DNA of 64,000 bases from Pomacea canaliculata (GCF_003073045.1 NC_037601.1:3317872-3381871), one strand, 5' to 3'; numbered from the stretch's first letter, positions 26,941 through 39,344 are shown. The notes: generated by a model not told the origin, from the sequence alone. Numbers and translations: made by a program.

Positions 26941-27483
26941 TTTTGTTTCTAAGTGGGCGCATTAGAGTTAATTTTTCCATATGACTGCTGATAATGACTA
27001 TTTTACCATGAAATAAAGAAATTTATGAAAATGTGATCCATATTTATCGATGTGAAAACTTATTTCTTCCTCATTTAGCTGCATGAAAAATGTACTATTT
27101 ACTTACTGATACTCGCACGTCTTTCACACTCTCGTACATGTGTCCCCTCGATTCTGGCTGAGTGCGACTGTCACCATCTGAGTTTGTGCTCGAGAGGATT
27201 TTAAAATTTGTCACAGTGCACTGGCCATTTACATTTCAGTGGTTTTATCATCTAAACTATCTTAATTTGCCTAAAGTGTACCATAACAATGTTTTTCTGT
27301 ACAGTAATTGTCATCTAACATAAGAGAAAAATACTGGTAAAGTTTTTGGTATTGCTCATCCTTGGCAGTCTCATTTTACAATTTTCATTCAACAATTCTT
27401 TGTGCAAGATCAATAAATTTTATTCTGTACTGAATGTGTGATTAGATGACTAAATTTTTCGTTTGTGATTGTGAAGTGAAAAT

Positions 27484-27510
27484 AATTATTATTATTATTA
27501 TTATTATTAA

Positions 27511-27570
<60 letters not shown>

Positions 27571-27574
27571 TACT
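27484..27574. repeat. ATT trinucleotide microsatellite
   Basis: About 30 ATT units with one break. The matching position in the copy-4 flank is an ATC tract (37959-38022). Confidence 0.95.
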
Positions 27575-28193
27575 TCCCCCCGATGGAGGAGATTACTAAA
27601 CCCTTTAAACAAATAGTAAAACGATTGCCTTGGGCCCTCCAGGTAATGTTTATTTGAGTACCAAGTCAACAACTGTCACAAGACAAGGGCTTACACCAAC
27701 TGCCATCTCCTGCTTAGTCAGAGGATGCTAGACACATTGGGCAAGTATGGTTTTAAATCTTGTCGGCATAGGTTCAAAACCAGGGAAGAACGTTGCACAG
27801 ACAACAGACATCCATAACATATTTAACCAGTACTGTATTATAGATGTTTCCTGGAACACGGACCCAATCGTCAACTGTGAAAATATAAAAAGATTCTCTA
27901 AAATATGGTAACATTCCATCGATTTCTATGTATGTATAGTTAATGCAATTGTTCCACAGTTCCACTAAAAGAAAGGCCTTCAGACTCAAGTTCACAATAT
28001 TTTAATAGTACTTACAGTTTGGACAGTAACCCAGTAAACTGGAAATAAGTTCCTTATATCGACGCCAAGAATATAAGTTGACTCCACTGGTGGTTAGTGA
28101 AATGACTTATGTGCAACCTGATGAAAGAAGAGGAATGGATAGATGGTACAGACGTCTGCTGCACGTCGTTTGGACTCTTAAAATTCCTCACAC

Positions 28194-28460
28194 CAGGAGT
28201 GAGCAATCATTTTTCCCTCCCAGGGCCATTTTGATATTTATCACATTTACGGACGTCCAAAATTAAAAAGGTGAAGATATCTTGAGAAGATCAGTACCTT
28301 TTTTGAAGCTGAAGGTTGTGGGCTTCACGGATGGAGCACCAGCTGTACTAGGGACGAAGTCTGACGAAAAAGAACGAATTTGTTGCCAGCCAACGGGCGT
28401 TCACTGCAGGATGGACTGAGTCGCTCTTGGCAGTAACCTTCTTCCCGCTCCTCTACAAGT
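28194..28460 (+). mobile_element. hAT transposon remnant, copy A
   Basis: Opens with CAGGAGTGAGCAATC, an hAT-style terminal repeat (CAGGGGTGAGCAACC in the duplicate). About 130 bp in, a frame reads KVVGFTDGAPAVLGTKSDEKER, which matches the TDGAPAM-like segment of hAT transposases. Stops follow. The right end is not recognisable. Confidence 0.5.
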
Positions 28461-28774
28461 TATGAGCTGGTTATAACAATTATAAATTACATCAAATCTT
28501 AAGCTATAAATAGCCTCCTTTTTAAAGAACTTTGTAAAGTCATGGATTCTTATTACAATATTTTTCTTTACTACACTTCTAGGCTTAGCTGCACAACACT
28601 TTTTTAAATCGTGAAACCATTTTTAAAAAGCAAAATTAGAAGTGTTTTTACTAAAATGCTTACAGGTGTTGCACAAATTCTTTACTTCAATCTAATAACG
28701 ATTTTCTCTTCTTAATGTGAAACAACTCGGAGCTGTTCTAACTTTCTAAAAAAAAAATATTCTCTTTCATCAAA

Positions 28775-29088
28775 ATGGCGATCGTGATGAATGAGATGGA
28801 TCAGAATCAGTTCCAACAGTGAAATAGATAAATGTACGTGCACAAACGGGACCCGATGTTGGATTATTACGACCGCCAGTTGTTTTCAATGCAACTGAAG
28901 GGATTAAACTAAAATTGTGGAAGAAATCATTTTATTCTAAAGCAGGGTTCCCCAATGTTGTTGGCCGTAGCCAAGGGACTCGTATCAACATAAAGACATC
29001 TACAAGTACTTACGAGTATACCAACCATGGCAGCATGCACATTGATGTTCAAGTAGTCTGTGACTCACAGTATAGAGAGTTAAAATGA
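28775..29088 (+). pseudogene. PIF/Harbinger transposase fragment, copy A
   Basis: Same fragment as 39345-39752 but with an internal loss of about 95 bp. Both share an ATG followed by an early TGA, then an N-terminal part (REPMLDYYDRQLF in the duplicate), and a segment around GFPNVVG...GTRINIK...DVxVVCDSQY, which resembles the catalytic first part of HARBI1-type DDE transposases (GFPGVIG.IDGTHI.I...VVCDA). No second catalytic half is present. Confidence 0.65.
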
Positions 29089-29148
29089 GTTTTCAAATTC
29101 CTTGGATCAGTGCATGTGTAAATAATAATATTTTGTTGTTATTATAAG

Positions 29149-29309
29149 CAGGGCCGTGCTTAGGGGCAGGCGGACGAGGCATCTGCCTAGGGCCCCGCGC
29201 TTTTGATTGATATGTGACTTTAGATCCCAACTAAAACCGTGTGATCGTGGCGTGAGGGCCCCGCACATGCCCTTTGCCTCGGGCCCCGCGGGGGCTAAGA
29301 ACGGGCCTG
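29149..29309. mobile_element. hAT-type MITE, 161 bp
   Basis: Ends CAGGGCCGTGCTTAGGGGC and, in reverse complement, CAGGCCCGTTCTTAGCCCC. Perfect 8-bp target duplication ATTATAAG at 29141-29148 and 29310-29317. The duplicated flank of copy 4 has a single ATTATAAG at 39804-39811, so the insertion is confirmed by an empty site. GC-rich, no coding capacity. Confidence 0.95.
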
Positions 29310-30296
29310 ATTATAAGAATATTTTTTCTTATGCTTATTTATGTAATAGTTTGAGTAAAGCGGATATTCCTGTTTTCAATCACAGTACATTAAATATTCT
29401 ATTCAAAATTATTGTTTTAAAAGTTTACGGAAACATCGCCCTGTTTGATGTTGTAGAGTGTGTGGGAGAACACTACCAACACCTGTGTGTAGCACTCAGA
29501 TGAGAACAAACTTTGTGCCTTTTCCAACACGACTATGCAACCATTACTCCGACGCACGACGATGACGATGATAACGATCACGTGAGATACACATCTTTAC
29601 TACTGTACCTCAACATGTCTGCATAAGGTCTACTACTCCCTCCCGCCAAAATATAATCTATTAGAACAAGAAATTAATAGGCAAACAGGAGAAAAAAAAC
29701 ACAGAAAAACAAACGCGTAGAATTGTGTTTTTGCTTAACATCCCGTTACATTTATTGTTTCAGTTTCAAATCCATATTCTCAGCGACATCTGGTATTTGG
29801 TTTTTACCCGTTCGTAACATTTATCTTAGTTTACATCTGTGATAAATGTCATGTGACACTAGAATAGGGCTGTAGTGTGGGTTTACACGTCTGTTCTATC
29901 CACGAGACGAGCTTTCACGCGGGCGAACTGACTGACAAACGGGAGGGACTCTTAGCCGCTGGCGGTAGGGACTCAAAAGGCGGAGGATCGCGGAGGGGAT
30001 AGCAAGCGGCGCTTGAGGCGTATGTGTCCACCGGTCAACAAGCCTCTTACCCCACGACAGACCCTTGAAGTACACTCACGAGGCAAGGTAATACATTAGG
30101 TTGCCACCGCCATCTCGCCTGTGTAAACAGACGTACCTTGCTTACGTCATAAGGTAGGACAATGTTGAAACATTATTGACACACGGTACAGGGACTGAAT
30201 TGACCAGACTGTTTGTCACCCAAGGTTATGTACCGTGTTCTAGGGGAAGGGATGTAGTGTGGACAGGATAAAGACAAACGGACCACCCAACTACAA

Positions 30297-31385
30297 TGTA
30301 GTAGCTAAAGAGTGATTGGTTATACTTAGATAATAGAATGGTCCATGTGAGTCTGTGGGATGATTGACTAATTACGAGAGAGCCATCTATAATTTATTAG
30401 CTCAGTGGTGATTGGATATATCTAGATAGTGAACTGGTCGAATGAATCTGTGGGATGATTAACCAATCATATGAAAGGAGAAACCACGCGGTTGAGAATA
30501 CATAATCGCGGACAGAGAAGTCTCGTGGTCTTTCTCATGTGGCTCTCTTGTCTGAGCTCGACTCCAAGTTCTTCACTGCAACCTTGTCTGAGGAGTTTGT
30601 CGACTTCAACAATTGACTTAAGATGTGCGTTGACCCACTTTGAGTGTGTATTGCTTCAGTAACAGAAGCTGTTTGATGAAACCAGTAGAAGCTGAATCTG
30701 GTGAATGAGCGTCGGTCCCTGAGAGATGCTGCAGTTGAGTCAACGCCCAGACCTAGAGGAACGGAAAGAGTCGGGTAGACACCCGACATGACCAGAACAA
30801 GAGCGCCACGAGTGAGTCTGTGGTAGACCACACAGTGCCAGAGTATCTGCACAGGAGACAGAGAGGCCGCTACAACTGACCGTGACCCAAACAGATTCTG
30901 GGACGTCGAACAGAGGAGGCCTCCACGGTCACGTGACTTTTGGTGTAACGAGATAAGTGGCGAGCGTGTGTGGTGCGAAGTAGTGTACTGTGTGTGCAGT
31001 TAGATTAAGGTTAGTTGAATAGTGACTCGTTAGATATTCTGGACTAGTAGTAAGTAGAATAATTAGATTAATGGGAAACCTAAATAACGACCATTTTTCA
31101 TATTTTGAAACTGTATCATTTTTCTGTAATTTGTATAATCCTCTCGATAATTTATAACTTTCTTTTAATACACTATGTTGCCTTGAATTGTTCATTGGGG
31201 TTATGCGTGCTTGGGAGCTCGGGCTAATTAAAGGTGTTAATTAATAAGTAATTTAGTGTGAGAGCACGCGGTAAATATTGACATGATTTGGTAGAGGTAT
31301 CGAGAGTGCGACAGGCAGAAGGACGGAATCACAACCTCTGACCATCTCCACGTGCTCCTACCCAGAGTACACGACAATCAGTACT
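30297..31385. repeat. Dispersed repeat, copy B
   Basis: Diverged, longer relative of 6230-6860. Includes two near-repeats of GATTGGxTATxxxTAGATA and CTGTGGGATGATT within 30312-30465. The 3' part ends near CCACGTGCTCCTACCCAGAG. Type unknown. Confidence 0.6.
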
Positions 31386-31671
31386 AAAAAGTGAGTGGAA
31401 GATTCCTGTAATAAAAAGCCGTCGTGACCTAACGACCTTTTGAAACACACAATTACTAATTCAGCAACATCAAGGAAGGGGAAGTAAGCAATCAAAAGAT
31501 GTTCTCAAGGAGGTTACCTACCTTGCTTTGAACTCTCTTCTTTTGGGACTTGGCTGCTGTTATCTGTTCCGTGGATTGTTGATCAATGATACCATGAACA
31601 GTTGGCTACTTTGTACTTTAGTGATAAGTGAGGAAAGGTAGATGTTATCTTTTCTCTGTTGTCTGTACATG

Positions 31672-31791
31672 TTGATTGGTTGGTTGGTGGGTTGGGTTGG
31701 GTTGGTTGGCTGGTTGGTTGGTTGGCTGGCTGGCTGGCTGGCTGGCTGGTTGGTTGGTTGGTTGGTTGGTTGGCTGGTTGGTTTCTTTTAA
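31672..31791. repeat. GGTT/GGCT tetranucleotide tract
   Basis: Irregular tandem GGTT, GGGTT and GGCT units in the 3' flank of copy 4. Copy 2 has a short version near 14243-14278 and copy 3 a remnant near 21923. Confidence 0.9.
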
Positions 31792-32345
31792 AGAAAACTC
31801 AAACCTCTGAACAATACTTTTAGTTCTTTTTTCTTTTTTATCTGAGATTATAACGGGGATTTGAAAAGAATTGAGAATGAATCTTTAATGTGGACTAGTG
31901 GAGTGCCTGCTGATTCTGCCTTCAAGATGATAAGGAGAAGTAGAAAGCTAACGTGGATGAAGAACAATCCTTCTTCTTGTATAACCTGATATTACTGTGC
32001 TCGACGTGCAGTCAGCAACAAATAATTTCATAATGGCAAATTAAATTAAATGAAAATTGTAGAAAATTTATAATACCGTCATCAAAGATATTAAAATCTA
32101 AATGAACATCAAATCATGCATTAAAAAAAGCTCCGGCAATAAGAAAATTTTATTAAACTTAAGAAAACAAACGACCCAATGACCAACTTCATTAATCCCT
32201 CAAGAACATTTTTACTAATTTATTTTCTTTCTAAAACGCATGTCGATACCTCTTTACTAAGTTACAAGAAAGATATAGTAAGTCAGGTAAGAGTTTAAAT
32301 CTGAGTTGGTAGAACTAAAAAAAGCAAACAAAATAGAGGGACAGG

Positions 32346-35300
32346 TCAGTTTCTAATCGTGTTTATGTAAGCAACTTCTGCCTGCATTCTCAAGGAGGTC
32401 GCTGATCCTTTGTAGAAACCGCCAGTGACGAATAGCTGGAAGCCCATGTCGTTCAGACGGAAGTACGTATCAACGGCATCAGGGACTCGTTCTCGAGGCG
32501 GAAAGTCCGTAAACAGGTGCCACTCCACCAGAAACTGCGGGACGGACGACAAGATCGCCGAGTCAAGAAGATCACGAGTGACATTCCACTCATAGCCCTC
32601 AATGTCCATCTTAAGCACGGTCAGCTGCTCCTAAACAACAACAACAACAACAGCAGCAACAAACAATAACACAGTGCTTCCTCATAGTTTGCAGTTGAGA
32701 CGAATACGACAGTGTTTGTGCAGAAGTCAATTCTCAATTGTTTGAAATAAATAGGCTTCAAATAAACTGATCCACACTGTGTTTAGATTAGTATTAGTAT
32801 TGTATCAGAAACCTTGGTTTACTTGTCTCTGTCTCAATAAATTTGCTAAAGAGCAAACTAATGTCCTGACACAGACTCCATATGGTTGAATCTGATGGTA
32901 AATGTTAGTTGATGTCTGAGACACATCGTATCTTGTAAGACCTTACATATTAATATTACACCGATACTCTTCTACACAATAACTAACTTGACCCATGGAC
33001 GTCAGTACAAGTGACAGTTGTTCTAACCTTTCTGTGACCCAGGAGGTCAAGGATTGTCTGCAGACGTCTCATCGGCCAACCGTTGACCGCCGGGCGGTGT
33101 TGAACATACTCATCGACTCTGGGTACAAAATGTTCGTTGTCCTTGTCGCTGATGCCGATTCTCTTGAAGAAAACAAGGTCCCCACGCTTGTGGTCAGCAG
33201 TGTCCAGCATGCTGCAACATGACAAACTCTGGTAATACTCTCTTTGTTACCCACTGCATTTGTCATGAAAGAGAGCGTGAGACCCTACAAAGTTTCGCTG
33301 TTTTCATCTTCGTATTATAATAATAGAAATATTAATATATAAGAAATATATATACATATATTTTAAAAGCAAAAAAATTGTAATTGTTATCTCCCCTGGG
33401 ATCAAAGGAGTAGACGGTGCATCCTCTGGCTGCCATGGCGTCGTCAAAGCTAAAGTCATAGTTGATTCTGAAAATATCAAATCAACCGTTATTGTCTGTC
33501 GAGGAAACCGAAGACAGAAATTTTTATTTTGCTCACAAACATATACAATATGACGGGCAGGCATACGTACTCATACAGACATTTAACACACACCCGCACC
33601 ACACATTCTCACACACAAATAGGTAACTTCATAGGATGCCAGTAGTCCTTGTGTGTTTTATTTAGGATGGTGATGGCTGCTGGCAGGAAGGACCTCTGGT
33701 AGCCAGTTTTCCGTACACGTGGCACTTTATAGCGCCTGCCTGAGGGCAACAGCTGGAAGTTGGGATGGAGAGGGTGCGTTAGGTCCGAAATAATGTTATG
33801 TGCCATCCTTCTGACTGCATGAAAGTACAAGTCAGAAAGTGGTAGCTGTGATTAACCAATAATTTTATTGGCCTGGTGGATGACTCTGGCCAGCCTTGCC
33901 CTCTCTTTGACGAGGAGGTCACCATACCAGGCAGCGATGTTAAATGAGAGGATGCTGTCAACAAGAGACCTGTACACAGTCTCCAGCACCTTAGAAGGTA
34001 CAGCCGTTGCTGGGCCTGTCTGTACACTTGGTTCACGTGATCACTAAAGGAGAGCCTCCCGTCGATCACTGTACCAAGGTACCTGAATACAGCAGCCCTC
34101 TGCACCTGCTGTCCCTTGATTTGTATTAGTGTGGAGAGAAAAGTTGTGCCATCTCTTCTTTCATGTGTTCCTCCAAAGGCCATCTCCTCCGTTTTTTTTC
34201 AACGTTCAGCTCCAGAAAGCTGCGGTCAAACCACTCCTCCAGTTCCCCCCCACAGGCCAGGTACTGTGACAGGGACTGCTCGTCTTTCAGACAACCCACA
34301 AGGGCCATGTCATCTTCATAGTGCACAAGTTTGAGACTACCACTGTTGATAGTAATCTCATTTGTACATACAGAGAATAGGATGGGGGATATCCCACCTC
34401 CCTGAGGGGTACCCGTGTTGAGGATCTGCTCATCTGACAGAATCATTCCATCCACTGGCAGATTTACTCCTTCAGACGAGCTGCTGGGCCCTATAGTACC
34501 TGCCGGTGGAGCTCTGAGACCCACCTTCTGTGTATATATATTTTATAGCGTGGTTGTTTTTTGTAGACAAAATTGTGTTCTCATTTGTTAAAATTAGAAA
34601 TACATGTGTAAATAGGATCGTGTTCAGTCTACTTTTTATGTGTCTTTGAAGCTATTTTTCATGCATATGTGAATATCTAAGCGCTCACAATCCCACCAGA
34701 CACAAACACTTAGACTGTGAGTGAAGAACGTACAGGTGTGTTGTGATTATAGCGTGTTTGTGTGTGTCTCTCTGTTCGCGTGTGTGTACGGGGGCGGAGG
34801 GGTGCACGCACGAACAAGAACTGTCAAAAAAATGAAGACATTAAAAAATGGAATTTATAAAATTATTTTTAGTTTTATTGACCAGCCCGCATAGTTTGCT
34901 TTTGTTCAGATATCACTAAATATAGGTGATATAAAACTTACCGGTAAATTTCAGCCAGAATATATTGTCAAAAAAATTGTAATCTCTCATTTGAGCTATT
35001 TATCCGTTTATTTCTATAAAATAAAAGAAATTGCTTTCAAAGTTATATAGATGATTAAAAATTGTAGGAGAAAACAGGAATAATCTGGACAATGCGTCGG
35101 ACACAATTGTTAGGAGTTTTAAATAATGTGAGTACTAGTAAATAATAAGACTTTCATAAAAAGTGGATAATTTTCACGAAAATCAGAGTAAAGACATGAA
35201 TCGTAAGTAGTTTCAAAGACTTACCCAAATGAGTACACTAAACAGTTGTTCTGAGGAACAAGGTTATCATCAAAGCAAACAGGCCAGTTTCCCATGTATT

Positions 35301-36124
35301 TTTGGTTTTTGCAGTTGTACCTTCTTCTTACCCAGTCACTGAAACATTTTCATCTTATCTAATTTCGAAGGATTAGTTTTGCTGCCATAATCATTAAAGG
35401 TCATCAAGAAGCACAAATTTCATGTGTAATGAGAGACAGGTGAGTCGGATTTTATATTGATATAAAAATAAATTTAAATATTTAAAAGCCTTCTAAAAAT
35501 ATCATGTTTTCTGTGTCTCCAAATCGTAAAGTTAATACTAATTTACTGTTTTTAGTTCAATACTTTGAATTTTAGTTTCTTTACTTTCCATGTCACAGGC
35601 ACGCCCCCACCATGGTACAGTCCACAAGGCTCGTTTGTCTGCCCCTGTCAGGAACAGATGGTTGATGATAACGACTGATGTACCTTTGATGGTTCGTGTT
35701 GCTGTAGGCTGTTTATTATCAGCCATCTGTCTGTTTGTCTGTCTGTCATTATGCAGGTCTATAGAGATTCTTCTATGAGTATCTGTCTTTTCTGCTTTGA
35801 TTATGACTGTATGCAAATGCGTGTTTTTAAAATTACTGGTACTTTTGGCAAGGTAGTGTGAGTGTCTAGCTCGAAGTTCTAAGTTTTCATCAATGCACCA
35901 AGATCTTAATATTACTACTTGTATGTATAGAACTTTGTGACTATTATGTTACTGTAATACTCACTTCTCCATGCAGAGCAAATGTCCACATTGTTTTCTT
36001 CCACAGTAGAAATGTGTGGCATGCTCTGGAAGGGTAACATTAAATAAACGACAGACACAAGTCCAAGAATTGTCATGAACACAATGCTGGTCCGTCTAAA
36101 CTTCTTGAAAATGTACATCGCCAT
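32346..36124 (-). pseudogene. METTL24-like copy 4 (two splice-site lesions)
   Basis: Exons: 35965-36124, 35585-35644, 35225-35338, 33396-33467, 33028-33211 and 32346-32630. Reading frames of exons 1, 3, 5 and 6 are open. Exon 2 has lost one base at its donor (GGAAAGTAAAG instead of GGAAAGGTAAG); splicing at the remaining GT shifts the frame and meets TAA at once in exon 3. The donor of exon 4 is destroyed: CCCAG is followed by GGGAGA rather than GTAAAA. The exon 3-4 intron carries a LINE fragment (33609-34540). These two independent lesions make it a pseudogene despite a typical last exon (LKMDIEGYEW, EWHLF). Confidence 0.8.
33609..34540 (-). mobile_element. LINE reverse transcriptase fragment in intron of copy 4
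   Basis: Minus-strand frames give, in order, GTPQGGGISPILFS (near 34410), LVHYEDDMALVG (catalytic motif, A of YADD changed to E, near 34310), EEWFDRSFLELNVEK (near 34220), VFRYLGTVIDGRLSFSDHVN (near 34060), YRSLVDSILSFNIAAWYGDLL (near 33950), NIISDLTHPLHPNFQLLPSGR (near 33760). This is the polymerase core to C-terminus of an L2/Rex1/CR1-like LINE, 5' truncated. At least two frameshifts and the EDD change show it is dead. Confidence 0.85.
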
Positions 36125-36641
36125 TTACTGCAAAGAAAAGTAAAATCTGGCTTAGTAATAAAACAAAATGTCAGCTCATTTTCTTATTTTAAAACAACAG
36201 AACTACAAATCAAGAAATTGGGTGAGGTATATAAGTATAGATTTTATAAATACATTCCTTAACTTATTGGTCTTCTATCAAATTGTATTTTTGCATTAAG
36301 AGCTAAGTAATTATTTTACATGTTGTACATATTTTTGCAACCTGTATTTTATACTCATAAAAGTGTACATTACAATATTAATGCTCCAAAAACAGATTGC
36401 CTAAGCAGGATTATATCAGAGGAAAAAATCATATAAGTTACAAAAGTTAGTGAGAAAATAAATTAAATTAGACCAGCAATATTAAGAGAAATATAACACC
36501 AATGCAAAATATCATGCAAATAAAACTCCAGAATTTCATACTGTTAGGAATGCGAATTCTGTGGGTACATGAGGATTTTACGTAATTTTTTTTTTTTTTA
36601 AATTACGAAAGAAGCCCGGTGACCACAGTGTTCAACGGAGC

Positions 36642-36990
36642 GTGAACAGCACGGCGGTAGCTTTGTGTGTGATTCGTGAGTGTGTGACACCTCCACTGGA
36701 CTCTATGGCCCGCTCCAACGAGAGTGGTGTCTTAACTGATATCCAGACACTACTCAACAAACAAGAGGAAAACATTAAACACCACATAGACGAAGTTAGA
36801 GACGAACTGAGACTTTTCAAATCGGCCATTGATAAACTGTTTACGGAGTTACAGCAAGTTAAACAAAGGCAAGAGTCGCTCGAGCAAAACACGTAGAGAC
36901 TAAAAGAACATGTAGATCAGTCTCTCCAGGTCTTTGACGACAAGCTCGACAAGCTCGAAGGTTTCTCACGCAGAGACAACCTGAAGTTCT
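36642..36990 (+). pseudogene. LINE ORF1-like coiled-coil fragment
   Basis: A frame beginning near an ATG at 36702 reads through a heptad-rich stretch (DIQTLLNKQEENIKHH...ELRLFKSAIDKLFTEL), a TAG at 36894, then LKEHVDQSLQVFDDKLDKLEGFSRRDNLKFFGI. The pattern of coiled coil followed by SRRDNLKFFGI matches L1/Tx1-type ORF1 proteins just before their RNA-recognition domain. The rest of the element is missing. The 5' side has a palindromic GTAATTTT...AAATTAC. Confidence 0.6.
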
Positions 36991-37312
36991 TCGGGATAGC
37001 AGAAACTGGTGGAAAGATCAGAGGAGGTAGCCCCAACGGTAAAGGGTATATCTCCTATTAATATCACGCCAAACAAACACACACACACACACACAAACAC
37101 ACAGAGTCGCATTGCACGCTCTCTCGAAGATAATTTCTTTTACTGGCGATCGCAAACCAACGACTGTCAACACTTGTTACGAAGATACTTCAAATTAGCA
37201 TTTGAACTTTGAGGTCGAAGAGAATCACGCCCAAACTTCGGTTGAAATTAAATAAATACATAAAAAGGTCTAAACCAAATTAACTCGACTAAGTAAATCT
37301 AAGTAAATCGTC

Positions 37313-37315
37313 GTT

Positions 37316-37350
<35 letters not shown>

Positions 37351-37398
37351 AGTAGTAGTAGTAGTTTTTATTGTTGTTGTTGCTGCTGCTGCTGTTGT
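37313..37398. repeat. GTT microsatellite with AGT and GCT variants
   Basis: GTT units followed by five AGT units and a GTT/GCT tail. It is the counterpart of the GGT tract at 26869-26940 in the copy-3 flank. Confidence 0.9.
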
Positions 37399-37958
37399 TT
37401 TGTTACTTAGTGGGCGCATTAGAGTTAATTTTTTTCCGTATGACTGCTGATAATGACTATTTTACCATGAAATAAAGAAATTTATGAAAATGTGATCCAT
37501 ATTTATCGATGTGAAAACTTATTTCTTCCTCATTTAGCTGCATGAAAAATGTACTATTTACTTGCTGATACTCGCACGTCTTTCACACTCTCGTACATGT
37601 GTCCATTCCATTCTGGCTGAGTGCGACTGTCACCATCTGAGTTTGTGCTCGAGAGGATTTTAAAATTTGTCACAGTGCACTGGCCATTTACATCTCAGTG
37701 GTTTTGTCATCTAAACTATCTTAATTTGCCTAAAGAGTACCATAACAATGTTTTTCTGTGCAGTAATTGTCATCTAACATAAAAGAAAAATACTGGTAAA
37801 GTTTTTGGTATTGCTCATCCTTGGCAGTCTCATTTTACAATTTTCATTCAACAATTCTTTGTGCAAGATCAATAAATTTTGTTCTGTAATGAATTTGTGT
37901 TTGGATGATTAAATTTTTCGTTTGTGATTGTGCAGTGAAAAAAACTATGCTAAAAATT

Positions 37959-38022
<64 letters not shown>
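37959..38022. repeat. ATC microsatellite
   Basis: About 21 perfect ATC units; the counterpart in the copy-3 flank is ATT (27484-27574). Confidence 0.95.
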
Positions 38023-38585
38023 CACAGACCTCCCGATGTAGTAGGTTACTAAATCCTTTTAACAAATAGTAAAACGATTGCCTTGGGCCCTCCAGGTCAT
38101 GTATATTTGAGGACCAAGTCAAAAACAAGGGCTTACGACTTCCACTCATTGGGCAAGAATGGTTTTAACTCTAGTCGGCATGGGTTCAAAACCAGGGAAC
38201 GTTGCACAGACAACAGACATCCCCAAAAAAATTTAACCAGTACTGTATTATAGATGTTTCCTGGAAACATATCGTTAATTTTATATTCTCTAAAATATGG
38301 TAACATTCCGTCGATTTCTATGTATGTATAGTTAATGCAATTGTTCCACAGTTCCACTAAAAGAAAGGCCTTCAGACTCAAGTTCACAATATTTTAACAG
38401 TACTTACAGTTTGGACAGTAACCCAGTAAACTGGAAATAAGTTCCTTATATCGAAGCCAAGAATATAAGTTGACTCCACTGGTGATCAGTGAAATGCCTA
38501 ATGTGCAACCTGATGAAAGAAGAGGAATAGATAGAAGGTACAGACATCTGCTGCACGTCGTTTGGACTCTTAATATTCCTCACAC

Positions 38586-38870
38586 CAGGGGTGAGCAACC
38601 ATTTTCCCTCCCAGAGCCATTTTGATATTTATCGCATCATTTACGGACGTCCAAAATTACTACAAAAGGTGAAGATATCTTGAGAAGATCAGTACCTATT
38701 TTGAAGCTGAAGGTTGTGGGCTTCACGGATGGAGGACCAGCTGTACGAGGGACGAAGTCTGACGAAAATAAAAAAATTTGTGGCCAGCCAACGGGCGTTC
38801 ACTGCAGGATGGACTGAGTCGCTCTTGGCAGTAACCCTTCCCGCTCCTCTACAGGCTATGAGGTGGTTAT
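38586..38870 (+). mobile_element. hAT transposon remnant, copy B
   Basis: Starts CAGGGGTGAGCAACCATTTT, a better preserved hAT-like terminus than its duplicate at 28194. Contains the TDG-PAV segment (here TDGGPAVRGTKSD). No right terminus found. Confidence 0.5.
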
Positions 38871-38937
38871 AAAAATTATGAATTACATCAAATCTTGAGC
38901 TATAAATCTCCTTTTTAAAGAACTTTGTAAAGTCATT

Positions 38938-39110
38938 CAGGGCTTCTGCTAAGGACTAAATTCTTTGGGGTCCCAGGGATCCCTTCTTCAGATTTTTATG
39001 GGGTCCCTGTTCTTCCAAATGTGAAGGGGACCCCATTGACGAAAATTGAAGGGGTCCTCCGAACTTTTAATGCGTACTGTACGCAATTTTTTGAGTAAGC
39101 AGAAGCCCTG
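38938..39110. mobile_element. Short MITE, 173 bp
   Basis: Perfect 12-bp terminal inverted repeats CAGGGCTTCTGC, extended by a T with mismatches after. Flanked by AGTCATT (38931-38937) and AGTCATGG (39111-39118). The duplicated flank of copy 3 has a single AGTCATGG at about 28541-28548, the empty site. The ends and duplication length suggest hAT. The interior has GGGGTCCC-rich palindromic sequence. Confidence 0.9.
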
Positions 39111-39344
39111 AGTCATGGATTCTGATCACAATATTTTTCTTTACTACACTTCTAGGCTGAGCTGCACAACACTTTTTTAAATCGTGAAACCATTTTTAAA
39201 AAGCAAAATTAGAAGTGTTTTTACTAAAATGCTTACAGGTGTTGCACAAACTCTTTACTTCAATCTAATAACGATTTTCTCTTCTTAATGTAAAACAACT
39301 CGGAGCTGTACTAACTTTCTAAAAAATTATTCTCTTTCATCAAA

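Larger units (their letters stand above)
25789..32345. other. Spacer between copies 3 and 4
   Basis: 25789 to about 29830 is duplicated, with insertions and deletions, at 36125-40300 upstream of copy 4. It holds a SINE (25984-26279), GGT and ATT microsatellites, an hAT remnant (28194-28460), a Harbinger fragment (28775-29088) and an hAT MITE (29149-29309). A dispersed repeat follows at 30297-31385, a GGTT/GGCT tract at 31672-31791, and from 31557 the 3' flank of copy 4. 29830-30297 shows nothing I can name. Confidence 0.6.

Noticed and set aside
27728..27995. Minus-strand frame similar in both sister units (again at 38133-38387)
   Set aside because: Similarity is explained by the DNA duplication; frames differ by indels and no domain is recognisable.
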